The position numbers were made by a program, and so were the translations under genes. From Malania oleifera (lineage: Eukaryota; Streptophyta; Magnoliopsida; Santalales; Ximeniaceae), in assembly GCF_029873635.1 (NCBI RefSeq), contig NC_080424.1, forward strand, positions 613,501 to 677,500: DNA of 64,000 bases, read 5' to 3'. Below the pieces are notes generated by a model. That model saw only the letters and a program-made list of their open reading frames with translations, made no database searches and was not told where the DNA came from. This document shows, piece after piece, positions 58,401 to 61,214 of the stretch (position 1 is its first letter; every line of letters begins with the position of its first letter).

Positions 58401-59365
58401 TTCATGCTGCTTGATTACATAGACCATAAAGCAAAAATATGATGGAAAATGTGTGTTATTACATGCTTGGATACATTCCAGGATATACTAGATGCTTCTG
58501 TTCTTTTACTATTTTCTTTTTCGATGTACTACATACACACAGTAAAAACTTCGGGGGAGGGGGTGGTGTTGAAGAAACAAATTTGGGAATCTACCTATGA
58601 AAATGAAAATGAACAAATTTCTTTTTTTTGGATGGGGGGGCGGTATTGAAGAAACAAATTTGGGGCATACATCCAGAAAAAAGAAGAGAAGGGGAAAATT
58701 GATGAGTTCTCATTTCTCAACCTGTGTCACCCAACATGCCACTGGGCAATCTCTACCTATGAAAATGAAACTGTACATTCAAGGAAATATTTACACCCAG
58801 AGATTGTCAAAATTCATAGTTAAGCTTGATCCAAGCCTGGTAGCATTGGTTGCATTTGCTTCATCTCTATAATTAGTACTATAAATTCTCTTATCATCTG
58901 TGCTGGTGCAAGCAGTCATCTTTGATACCTTAAGAGTAGTTCAAGCATCTAAAGCACACAAACATTGCAGGAATGGCATCACAACTGTCAATGCCTGCAC
59001 ACCTAGTGTGTAGCCAACCCCCACATGCATGACAATTCAGCATTCTCTCCCCATCGTCATCCTTAGCTCCACACACAATCAACCATTCAGTTCTCTGTTC
59101 CCCTCTCCATTTGAAAATGGTTCAGTGCAAGTAGCCCAGGACATCTTCCCCTAACTTGAACAAGCCCACCTGATCCAATTAGAATAACAAAAGTCATTGA
59201 ATCATCTGCAGGGCCATAGTCAAGAAATTCCTCTGCTTGAAACCTCTTAAAAATGGGATACACTTGTTGAAAAGCCTTGGCTGCTTCAATTTCAGGTCAG
59301 CAATTGATGCAGTTTGGGATAGTATGTTCAGTTCTGGAGGGGGTGCACGATTGTCCTTCGGATGA
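6542..59365 (+). CDS. VPS9A: VPS9-domain RAB5 guanine-nucleotide exchange factor (VPS9A-like), seven exons
   Basis: Joined exons: 6542-6639, 25209-25356, 30855-31025, 43589-43768, 54185-54587, 58113-58350, 59296-59365 (1308 nt, 435 codons plus stop, in frame throughout). The N-terminal helical part is [20 protein letters not shown], then SFIVSF and MDHPLW (residues 1-82). The VPS9 domain follows, with [46 protein letters not shown] and [20 protein letters not shown]. Asp187 and Tyr227 occupy the positions of the Asp and Tyr needed for exchange activity in Arabidopsis VPS9a. A late conserved block, [18 protein letters not shown], is in exon 6. Known role of the family: activation of RAB5 GTPases (RHA1, ARA7, ARA6) on endosomes for vacuolar and endocytic traffic. 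The exons look intact. The protein is shorter than Arabidopsis VPS9A (about 520 residues), the C-terminus being the reduced part. The end is uncertain: without intron 6 the frame stops at 58354 (413 residues). Confidence 0.9.
6643..6690 (+). repeat. (CT)n(TA)n microsatellite just inside intron 1
   Basis: A run of about 17 CT units followed by about five TA units starts four bases after the exon 1 donor. A polypyrimidine run this close to a 5' splice site is unusual. It also makes the apparent frame running past the donor (SLSLSLSL) spurious. Confidence 0.9.
6982..7238 (-). repeat. 3' LTR of the minus-strand copia element
   Basis: 257 bp, alignable with 16195-16485 along its whole length. Examples are the TTTTAGAGAAGAAAATAATT start and the GGGATCGGGTATTTCCACA end. 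It lacks about 34 bp present in the other LTR. Confidence 0.85.
7254..8840 (-). pseudogene. Copia reverse transcriptase and RNase H (minus-strand element)
   Basis: Minus-strand pieces in order. 8840-8481 is the RT start, with [25 protein letters not shown] and [11 protein letters not shown]. 8255-7896 has [10 protein letters not shown] with intact catalytic Asp-Asp and [15 protein letters not shown]. 7727-7254 is RNase H, with [45 protein letters not shown] and ADILTKA. At least two frameshifts and stops separate the pieces, so it is not functional. Its close relative is the RT of the inserted plus-strand element. Confidence 0.85.
9045..9716 (-). pseudogene. Copia integrase C-terminal part (minus-strand element), left of the insertion
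   Basis: Minus-strand frames at 9586-9239 contain [27 protein letters not shown] and the GYKKT stretch typical of the copia integrase C-terminal side. The coding sequence runs into the inserted element at 9722 and resumes at 14761. Confidence 0.75.
9722..9952 (+). repeat. 5' LTR of the inserted copia element
   Basis: 231 bp, starting TGTTGGAAAGTTTC and ending CTCATTCTAGA. It contains a duplicated TTGGTTCTTTCC block that explains the 15-bp length difference from the 3' LTR. TATTTATATAG near 9890 is a possible TATA box. Confidence 0.9.
10087..10995 (+). pseudogene. Copia gag with CCHC zinc knuckle (inserted element)
   Basis: ATG at 10087 opens [18 protein letters not shown], followed by the UBN2-type gag stretch with [18 protein letters not shown] and [13 protein letters not shown] at 10408 and further stops and frame changes break it, but the frame resumes at 10426 ([18 protein letters not shown]) and 10756. 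The zinc knuckle [14 protein letters not shown] lies near 10927-10968. Confidence 0.85.
11077..11500 (+). pseudogene. Copia protease (inserted element), catalytic Asp changed to Glu
   Basis: The active-site stretch reads [12 protein letters not shown] near 11195-11230. The family has Asp in the place of Glu (DSGAS), so the catalytic residue is substituted. A stop follows at 11350, with frame changes after it. Confidence 0.8.
11504..12591 (+). pseudogene. Copia pre-integrase and integrase (inserted element)
   Basis: The pre-integrase domain shows [14 protein letters not shown], and C-D-V-C near 11706 completes the HHCC zinc site. The integrase core has [18 protein letters not shown] and [10 protein letters not shown], which carries the two catalytic Asp residues. 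The third acidic residue is lost: [13 protein letters not shown] has Lys in the place of the expected Glu. A frame change near 11930 follows a run of T. Confidence 0.85.
13010..14532 (+). pseudogene. Copia reverse transcriptase and RNase H (inserted element)
   Basis: The RT begins near 13010 with [18 protein letters not shown], then has [35 protein letters not shown] and [11 protein letters not shown]. The active site is YVND where the family has YVDD, so the second metal-binding Asp is missing. RNase H has [34 protein letters not shown] and ADILTKG. Stops at 14034 and near 14104 separate RT and RNase H. Confidence 0.88.
14540..14755 (+). repeat. 3' LTR of the inserted copia element
   Basis: 216 bp, starting TGTTGGAAAGTTTC directly after the polypurine tract and ending CTCATTCTAGA before the ATTAT target duplication. 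Confidence 0.9.
14761..16194 (-). pseudogene. Copia gag, protease, pre-integrase and integrase start (minus-strand element)
   Basis: On the minus strand: a short gag remnant [13 protein letters not shown] (16036-15998), a degenerate CCHC stretch [17 protein letters not shown] (about 15875-15825), protease [15 protein letters not shown] with intact Asp (about 15585-15540), and pre-integrase [14 protein letters not shown] (about 15130-15090). The start of the integrase runs to the insertion at 14760. The central gag is much shorter than in the related plus-strand element, so several hundred bases were deleted. Confidence 0.8.
16195..16485 (-). repeat. 5' LTR of the minus-strand copia element
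   Basis: 291 bp, partner of 6982-7238. On the minus strand it starts TGTGGAAATACCCG at 16485 and ends ..AACCAACA at 16195, next to the primer site. Confidence 0.85.
16486..17790. other. Intron 1 sequence without recognisable gene
   Basis: AT-rich intronic sequence with short T and A runs. No domain or element boundary is visible. It may be unique ancestral intron sequence. Confidence 0.4.
18754..19800 (+). pseudogene. L1 LINE ORF1 end and endonuclease
   Basis: 18754-19110 is an open stretch with a coiled, charged C-terminal half ([18 protein letters not shown]). The endonuclease starts at 19084 with MKILFWNV and continues in the next frame [35 protein letters not shown] (about 19535) and SNHCLIF. 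The central part is interrupted by T17 and G24 homopolymers at 19286-19326. Stops separate the segments. Confidence 0.8.
20400..21730 (+). pseudogene. L1 LINE reverse transcriptase
   Basis: Segments include [57 protein letters not shown] and the active-site stretch [10 protein letters not shown] near 21150. There FAND replaces the FADD of the family. [18 protein letters not shown] at 21586-21639 is the usual downstream block. Multiple stops. Confidence 0.82.
21786..22770 (+). pseudogene. L1 LINE C-terminal part with zf-RVT
   Basis: [20 protein letters not shown], then C-x2-C and H-x-C zinc-binding positions ([14 protein letters not shown]), is the plant L1 zf-RVT pattern. A run of 29 G at 22130-22158 lies upstream in the same frame. 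The terminal [10 protein letters not shown] and [14 protein letters not shown] stretches lie near 22590-22750. Confidence 0.8.
22880..23820. mobile_element. L1 ORF1-like remnants
   Basis: 23640-23820 reads (frame 2) [20 protein letters not shown] and [20 protein letters not shown], similar in pattern to the N-terminal part of plant L1 ORF1. 22880-23060 has weak ORF1-like readings on the minus strand. Both are short and broken. Confidence 0.4.
23300..23518 (+). repeat. Tandem duplication, period 109 bp
   Basis: The block starting GAGCCTAACACTCC at 23303 recurs at 23412, and the similarity continues to GTTTGATAAATGGAT. The two units differ at about ten positions. Confidence 0.9.
24050..24310 (+). 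mobile_element. L1 LINE C-terminal tail fragment
   Basis: The plus-strand reading [40 protein letters not shown] and VQRDWAAVL repeats the tail seen at 22590-22760, so it comes from a second L1 copy. Confidence 0.75.
24311..25208. other. 3' end of intron 1 without recognisable element
   Basis: AT-rich sequence. The acceptor is TTCTGTTGCAG|C at 25208. Nothing coding is visible. Confidence 0.5.
25209..25356 (+). CDS. VPS9A: VPS9A-like exon 2
   Basis: 148 nt completing codon 33 and encoding residues to 82: [35 protein letters not shown]. These match the N-terminal helical bundle that precedes the VPS9 domain. Acceptor TTGCAG|C; donor GAG|GTATTT at 25357 (phase 0). Confidence 0.92.
25394..25689 (-). 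mobile_element. TRIM (terminal-repeat retrotransposon in miniature), 296 bp
   Basis: Two 74-bp direct terminal repeats (25394-25467 and 25616-25689) flank a 148-bp core. On the minus strand the LTR reads TGTTAAAATCTTTATATAC ... GGTAAAGTGATAATCTAACA. A primer site TGGTATCAGAACTGG (25615 leftwards) follows the 5' LTR directly, and a purine tract GCGGGGGAG (about 25476-25468) precedes the 3' LTR. No coding capacity. Target duplication not clear. It starts 37 bp downstream of the exon 2 donor. Confidence 0.9.
25690..26226. other. Intron 2 sequence without recognisable element
   Basis: No domain, LTR or repeat recognised. T-rich and A-rich mix. Confidence 0.4.
26227..26690 (-). pseudogene. Copia gag zinc knuckle and protease fragment
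   Basis: Minus strand: a CCHC remnant [20 protein letters not shown] (near 26600-26540) with the first Cys lost, then [10 protein letters not shown], and the protease-like [19 protein letters not shown] (near 26310-26255), where Phe replaces the Ser of DSGAS. The nearest relative in the window is the plus-strand copia at 27600-30640, with [21 protein letters not shown] and [15 protein letters not shown]. Confidence 0.8.
26703..26768 (+). repeat. Short tandem repeat, period about 34 bp
   Basis: The block CACTTCAGAACTTCAAAGAT occurs twice (from about 26708 with one mismatch, and from about 26740). Confidence 0.8.
26909..26990 (+). mobile_element. TRIM LTR fragment
   Basis: TTAAACTTTTAGGTCAAGTG and GTAACCTAACA (to 26963) match the 3' half of the TRIM LTR at 25394-25689 in the opposite orientation. 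A degenerate primer-site-like stretch follows. Confidence 0.65.
26991..27599. other. Intron 2 sequence without recognisable element
   Basis: Contains a (GCT)n run near 27200-27216. No gene or element boundary is supported. Confidence 0.4.
27876..28163 (+). mobile_element. GAAATTTC-rich TIR element, short copy
   Basis: This block separates the gag knuckle (..NKSLA) from the following gag sequence (ATGCTACTATTGAC). It is dense in GAAATTTC-like motifs and ends GGAAATTTAAGATC, like the right ends at 40323 and 47490. The left end is degenerate and the target duplication is unclear. Confidence 0.55.
28261..28695 (+). pseudogene. Copia protease region
   Basis: Longest open stretch of the element at 27600-30640: [52 protein letters not shown] and [19 protein letters not shown]. 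The active-site Gly is Ser. The frame ends before the pre-integrase zinc site, which continues in another frame at 28656-28874. Confidence 0.8.
30855..31025 (+). CDS. VPS9A: VPS9A-like exon 3
   Basis: 171 nt, residues 83-139: [43 protein letters not shown]. This is the first part of the VPS9 catalytic module. Acceptor TACTGCAG|G, donor CTA|GTAAGC; both flanking introns are phase 0. Confidence 0.93.
31290..31975 (+). mobile_element. L1 LINE fragment (RT to zf-RVT linker)
   Basis: GAGAGATCATTTGGTTAAGT followed by a GGLVNL-type stretch parallels the ..[20 protein letters not shown] block at 21586-21670. A later [13 protein letters not shown]-like reading lies near 31900-31940. Coding is lost. 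Confidence 0.6.
31976..32900. other. Intron 3 sequence without recognisable element
   Basis: A-rich stretches at 32150-32240 and 32580-32700 look like LINE 3' ends or simple A-rich sequence on either strand. No domains. Confidence 0.4.
32901..33304 (+). repeat. Probable 5' LTR of the gypsy element
   Basis: Starts TGTTAGGATTTTCC, ends ..CTTATCA, and is followed by TTTGGTATCAGAG. The motif GGATTTTCCAAATCA or GGATTTCCAAATCA occurs three times. CCTATATATATG near 33134 is a possible TATA box. The left end is inferred because no 3' LTR is present to confirm it. Confidence 0.55.
33391..33737 (+). pseudogene. Gypsy gag, first part
   Basis: [20 protein letters not shown] and [17 protein letters not shown] (33628-33738) fit the start of the retrotransposon gag domain. 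The domain continues after the inserted LTR at 36031, with an [20 protein letters not shown]-like stretch. Confidence 0.8.
33738..36030 (-). mobile_element. Solo LTR (2.3 kb) with CGGTCGACCG array, inserted in gypsy gag
   Basis: On the minus strand it runs from TGTTGACCCTATGGGTC at 36030 to ..CCAATTCTAACA at 33738. The flanks are ATTTC (33733-33737) and ACTTC (36031-36035), a 5-bp target duplication with one mismatch. Between about 35700 and 35160 lie some 14 copies of a palindrome with consensus TTCGGTCGACCGAA. TATAAATAG follows at 35038-35030. A run of 14 G lies near the LTR end (33766-33779). The gag frame is continuous across the insertion. Confidence 0.82.
36031..36590 (+). pseudogene. 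Gypsy gag, second part, with zinc knuckle remnant
   Basis: [35 protein letters not shown] and EKLGEEG are gag C-terminal features. A knuckle [14 protein letters not shown] near 36481 has the last Cys changed to Phe. Confidence 0.78.
36605..36838 (+). pseudogene. Gypsy protease
   Basis: [20 protein letters not shown] is the retropepsin active-site stretch, where the family usually has DTGST or DSGST; here the Gly is Cys. A stop follows at 36836. Confidence 0.75.
37336..37876 (+). pseudogene. Gypsy reverse transcriptase, truncated
   Basis: [67 protein letters not shown] and FYDILIYS (YDDILIYS in the family) are the ordered gypsy RT blocks. A stop at 37558 and the loss of one active-site Asp inactivate it. 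It ends at the copia boundary near 37876. Confidence 0.85.
38092..38463 (+). repeat. Tandem duplication, period 186 bp
   Basis: GTGTTATATTGGATCTAGAT at 38121 recurs at 38307. The two units stay alignable through GAATTTCTCTTGATCATTG. The duplication lies within the copia pre-integrase region. Confidence 0.92.
39616..40323 (+). mobile_element. GAAATTTC-rich TIR element, 708 bp
   Basis: It is flanked by a 15-bp direct repeat TTGGGTGGAAGCATG (39601-39615 and 40324-40338), extendable to 18 bp. The related copia at 30060 lacks the insert. The right end is GAAATTTAAGACC. The left end GTAAATTTCCG looks like a shortened form of GGTCTTAAATTTC. The ends are dense in CGAAATTT and GAAATTTC motifs and the core is AT-rich. 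The core is alignable with 46668-47490. Confidence 0.8.
41940..42215 (-). mobile_element. L1 LINE zf-RVT fragment, minus strand
   Basis: Minus-strand reading [20 protein letters not shown] followed by NADNLLE is the plant L1 zf-RVT start. It adjoins plus-strand L1 sequence at 42230. Confidence 0.65.
42230..42715 (+). mobile_element. L1 LINE C-terminal fragment, plus strand
   Basis: [20 protein letters not shown] and CVWCK, then [20 protein letters not shown] and YWKAIF, match the tail of L1 ORF2. It is opposite in orientation to the neighbouring fragment. Confidence 0.65.
42716..43588. other. 3' end of intron 3 with homopolymers
   Basis: No gene. It contains C9-G-C9 followed by T10 (42852-42880) and a (TTTTG)n run at 43433-43460. 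The acceptor is TCAATCCAG|C at 43588. Confidence 0.6.
43589..43768 (+). CDS. VPS9A: VPS9A-like exon 4
   Basis: 180 nt, residues 140-199: [56 protein letters not shown]. This is the core of the VPS9 domain; the first Asp of GADD (Asp187) aligns with the essential catalytic Asp. The exon ends ATC AAG before GCAAGC, a GC donor. The reading needed to join ANPPQLHS in exon 5 excludes the GT further downstream at 43783. Confidence 0.93.
43769..43774 (+). other. Non-canonical GC 5' splice site of intron 4
   Basis: AAG|GCAAGC. Joining at this point gives ..[13 protein letters not shown].., the order conserved in plant VPS9A proteins. GC-AG introns are a known minor class, normally with a strong match at the other donor positions, as here. 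Confidence 0.88.
43775..44439. other. Intron 4 start without recognisable element
   Basis: 43970-44400 is A-rich with a possible minus-strand LINE 3'-end character, but no domain can be supported. Confidence 0.4.
44440..46118 (+). mobile_element. TRIM element split by a solo LTR
   Basis: A degenerate 5' LTR ends GGTCGCTTAACA (about 44517). The primer site TGGTATCATAGC starts at 44519. The core stretch CCAGGAGGTCCCAGGTTCTA runs to 44577. After the inserted LTR the core resumes at 45947 and includes CATCATTTGTTTATCTCTC, shared with the TRIM at 25394-25689. The 3' LTR TGTTAAAGCTTTATATAC.. lies at 46049-46118. Confidence 0.78.
44578..45946 (-). mobile_element. Solo LTR (1.37 kb) inside a TRIM
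   Basis: The ends are TG..CA: TGTTGGTCC at 44578 and CTCCTAACA at 45946 on the plus strand. The flanking 5-mers are GTTTC (44573-44577) and GTTTT (45947-45951), one mismatch. The left end (ACCCAAGAAAGGGT then G15) resembles that of the solo LTR at 33738 (TCCCAAGAGAAG then G14), which sets the minus orientation. A degenerate ATGCGTCTA-type motif recurs between 45560 and 45850. The CAC-rich and G-run ends are non-coding. Confidence 0.7.
46119..46656. other. Intron 4 sequence without recognisable element
   Basis: One open stretch at 46164-46454 has no recognised domain and I do not call it a gene. Confidence 0.4.
46668..47490 (+). mobile_element. GAAATTTC-rich TIR element, 823 bp
   Basis: The 13-bp terminal inverted repeat GGTCTTAAATTTC is perfect (46670-46682 and 47489-47477 reversed). 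An 11-bp target duplication AGGATGCAATC flanks it (46657-46667 and 47491-47501). The outer parts are rich in AAATTTC motifs and the inner part is AT-rich and non-coding. An RTE LINE 3' fragment is inserted at about 46952-47045. It is alignable with 39616-40323 from about 47130 onwards. Confidence 0.85.
46952..47045 (+). mobile_element. RTE LINE 3'-end fragment
   Basis: AAAATGATTTGTGTAGCCAA, then CCCACCTAGTGAGACTTAAG and a TTGTTG-rich end, match the 3' ends at 52760-52830 and 57830-57900. Confidence 0.75.
47510..48030 (-). pseudogene. Gypsy gag fragment, minus strand
   Basis: Minus-strand reading [15 protein letters not shown] (47935-47885) and [19 protein letters not shown] (about 47815-47760) fits the coiled N-terminal part of a chromovirus-type gag. 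Frameshifted. It lies opposite to the gag/protease block that follows. Confidence 0.6.
48330..49510 (+). pseudogene. Gypsy gag C-terminus, protease and RT start
   Basis: [16 protein letters not shown] (48347 onwards) resembles the gag C-terminus. The retropepsin stretch [30 protein letters not shown] (48725-48816) has Ile in place of Thr in the family [26 protein letters not shown] reading near 49456-49514 is the RT start. A 101-bp tandem duplication lies at 49062-49265. Stops are frequent and nothing follows of the RT core. Confidence 0.78.
49062..49265 (+). repeat. Tandem duplication, period 101 bp
   Basis: ACCATCCTTGC at 49064 recurs at 49165. Both units end in the block AAGAAAGGGTTGAGAAGGGT followed by GAGCA. 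Confidence 0.9.
49515..49924. other. Intron 4 sequence without recognisable element
   Basis: No domain or repeat recognised. Confidence 0.4.
49930..50580 (+). pseudogene. RTE LINE endonuclease
   Basis: [52 protein letters not shown] and [11 protein letters not shown] carry the catalytic Asn, Glu, Tyr and Asp-x-Asn positions of APE endonucleases. A TAA at 50353 lies just before GDLNGH. Confidence 0.87.
51349..52150 (+). pseudogene. RTE LINE reverse transcriptase
   Basis: [91 protein letters not shown] and [12 protein letters not shown] are the ordered RT blocks. The active site FVDD (52012-52023) is intact. A stop at 51607 and a frame change near 51820 break it. Confidence 0.88.
53255..53460 (+). 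mobile_element. RTE LINE C-terminal fragment
   Basis: GAATGAGTGGTGTAACATTC and AGAAGATAAGATAAGAGAG match 52475-52640 of the RTE element just upstream. Both ends are truncated. Confidence 0.75.
53461..54184. other. 3' end of intron 4 without recognisable element
   Basis: Contains a (CT)n run near 53900-53918. Acceptor TTGACAG|G at 54184. Confidence 0.5.
54185..54587 (+). CDS. VPS9A: VPS9A-like exon 5
   Basis: 403 nt, residues 200-333 plus one base. [39 protein letters not shown] and [16 protein letters not shown] complete the VPS9 domain; the first Tyr of AYYFTN (Tyr227) aligns with the essential Tyr. The rest is a low-conservation, Ser/Pro/Thr-rich linker. Donor AGTG|GTGAGT (phase 1). Confidence 0.9.
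54588..55180. other. Intron 5 start with a 57-bp tandem repeat
   Basis: No gene. Two units of about 57 bp (54835-54950) share GAAAAGACATAATTGACCTC and CATCTCTTAGAACCCATG. Confidence 0.8.
55181..57905 (+). mobile_element. RTE-type LINE, second copy
   Basis: Same order as 49925-52850: endonuclease remnants (55200-55830, with [27 protein letters not shown] and KSEIDFF), linker, RT (56742-57502) and a 3' end closing AGGACTTAAGGCTTG then TAGTTGTTG near 57905. It is more decayed than the first copy in the endonuclease but better preserved in the RT. Confidence 0.87.
56742..57502 (+). pseudogene. RTE LINE reverse transcriptase, second copy
   Basis: [78 protein letters not shown] and [11 protein letters not shown] are RT blocks; FADD lies at 57272-57283. 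Frame changes at about 56955 and stops upstream make it inactive. Confidence 0.87.
58113..58350 (+). CDS. VPS9A: VPS9A-like exon 6
   Basis: 238 nt, residues 334-412 plus two bases: [40 protein letters not shown], then a charged tail. The [12 protein letters not shown] block is conserved in plant VPS9A. Acceptor CAACATCAG|G. The exon is followed by GTAAGT, a perfect donor that overlaps an in-frame TAA at 58352-58354. If it is not spliced, the protein ends here. Confidence 0.88.
58351..59295 (+). other. Putative intron 6 (or 3' UTR)
   Basis: It starts GTAAGT and ends TTCAATTTCAG. Two direct repeats of GAAGAAACAAATTTGGG lie at about 58571 and 58648. No coding frame or element is recognised. If exon 7 is not used, this is 3' UTR. 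Confidence 0.55.
59296..59365 (+). CDS. VPS9A: VPS9A-like exon 7 (putative last coding exon)
   Basis: 70 nt completing codon 413 and encoding [20 protein letters not shown], then FG and stop TGA at 59363-59365. It is supported by the fitting phase (2 to 1), a strong acceptor and the perfect GTAAGT donor upstream. I cannot match the peptide to a remembered family sequence, so support is structural only. Confidence 0.55.
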
Positions 59366-59660
59366 TCCGCAAGTTCGACTTGCCACCAGACTCAGATGGC
59401 AAATGGGTTTGTTTCTGCCATCTTATCAGGCTTACAGTCCTTCACAGACTGCTTGCAGTCTAGGAGCTTTGTGGCTAAATCATACTCAAGTTTCCTTCTT
59501 GCTTGAGGTCTGTAAGTCACCATTGTTTGTGGGTGGAGAATTGAATCATATAAAACTTCAAATCCTGGATGGTATGCTCTTTGGATGGATAGTCTGAATT
59601 CAAACCAGTTCGATTAGGAGGCTCAAGCCTGTTGTCATCAGAGGGAAGAAAATAAAGAGC
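59366..59660 (+). terminator. Probable 3' UTR with AATAAA signal
   Basis: AATAAA at 59651-59656 is the first canonical poly(A) signal after the putative stop. The open stretch 59277-59597 in another frame is considered chance. Confidence 0.35.
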
Positions 59661-59699
59661 CAGAACGAAACATGAGTTGTTGCCTGACAGGACATAGAG

Positions 59700-60240
59700 G
59701 AAAAAACCAAACGAATCACATTTTCCTGAATTCAATCGTACGTGAAGTGGAATTGCACCGAGCCTGAACCACCATCCGGTTGGCTGTGGTGGTCCCTGCC
59801 AAGTGTTTTAAGGCAGTAGTCAAGAAGCTCCAGAGAGGCTGGTGCCTTGCACATTAAGGAGCGCTTAAGGGTTTGTCTCATTTACCCAATCAGAGCCTGA
59901 AGCGGAACCAGCGTGGGCATCCACTTGCAAAACCTTGACCATGCAGCGTGCTTTGCTGCGCAAGCTCAACATCATCTTTCCTGGTTCAGGCACACAGTGG
60001 GTTGAGGTGGTATTATCGGGTCTAGGGCTATTGAAGGTTGGAGTGCAGGTTTGGTGGATAAGTTGTAACAGGAAGAAGAAGAGATCCCTGAGTTTTAGGA
60101 GTTGGGAGTGAGAGAGTGATTGGTAGAAATGAGGAGTGGAGGGGAGGTGGTGGAGTTGGCCATGGGAGGGTGTTGGGGAGCTGGAGCTGGAGCTGTTGCT
60201 GTTGCTGCGTCAACCTTGGAGGAGAACAAAGGTCAATAAA
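59700..60240 (-). pseudogene. Unidentified minus-strand coding relic
   Basis: On the minus strand, 60213-60028 is open and starts with a Gln/Leu/Pro-rich stretch (PWPTPPPPLHSSFLPITLSL). Further on, ..SASGSDWVNETNP (about 59915-59873) runs after a frame change into MCKAPASLELLDYCLKTLG (59852-59795) and ends in a stop near 59740. Base composition is higher in GC than the surroundings and codon use looks coding. I do not recognise the family. It may be a captured or decayed gene fragment. Confidence 0.35.
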
Positions 60241-61214
60241 GGGGTGGTGGAGATGGCATCCACAGCTTGTTGGTAAGAAGAGAGGGTGAGGGCACAGCTT
60301 CCAGCAACCCTAGTCGTCACCCCAACTCCCCATACCTTGAATGCCCAACGCACTCACCTTCCTTTTCAAAATACCCATGTGTCAACTACATAATCCATGC
60401 ATGTCCCAAAAGGTTTTGTTTTTACTAGAGCCTGCCAAGAGTTGTGAAAAAATTATTTTTTATTTTTAAAAAATTGCAAAAAAAAATCACGTTATTGTTT
60501 GATTCTTCAACATTTGTATAGATATAAAAAGAGAGTAAATAATAATAATAATAATAAAATACAAATCTTGAAAAATTTAGATTATTATTTTTTTATAAAT
60601 TTGAATAGAAATATAAAGTTGTTTTTCAAAACTGAACATGCTTTTATTATTCCAATTGAATAAATTGGAGTGGCCTGCTCTGCACCGCTGGCTAATGGTT
60701 CGGAGCAACATGGGATGGTGGTTGGTCTTTTATCTTTAATCATAACCACAGCAGCGCACTCGCATCTTACCATTTGGCTCATCTGAACTTGGTCTACTCC
60801 GACCAAAATTTACTAACTCAAATAATAAATCTTTTTTATTTCACTTGCATAATTTTTTACTTGTACATCACTATATTTTTCCTATGCAATCGTATTTCAC
60901 TAGATCAGTTGTTAAGTTTAATGTTCTATTATTAATATTAGAACTTTCAAACACAGTAAAAAAGTAAGTTGTTAATAAACGAACTCATTAAATATATGTC
61001 ATTGAGCTAAAAATTTAGGAATTGTTTGGTATTATTATAAAAATTATTGGATTAAAAATTTAAAATATAAAATGTCAAAAATGCAAAACCTGCTTAGTTA
61101 ATATTTTTCAAGTTAAAATAAATGAAAAACATGGTTGAATAAATGTTCATTCTTGTCCTTGAATCTATATGATTAAAATAATAAAGTACAAAACAACGTG
61201 AATTTAAATTATTA
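60241..61214. other. Intergenic region without recognisable gene
   Basis: AT-rich, with an ATT/AAT run near 60538-60560. Nothing supported. Confidence 0.4.

Noticed and set aside
59277-59597. Open frame of 106 codons ([10 protein letters not shown]..)
   Set aside because: It overlaps the better-phased exon 7 in another frame and runs into probable 3' UTR.
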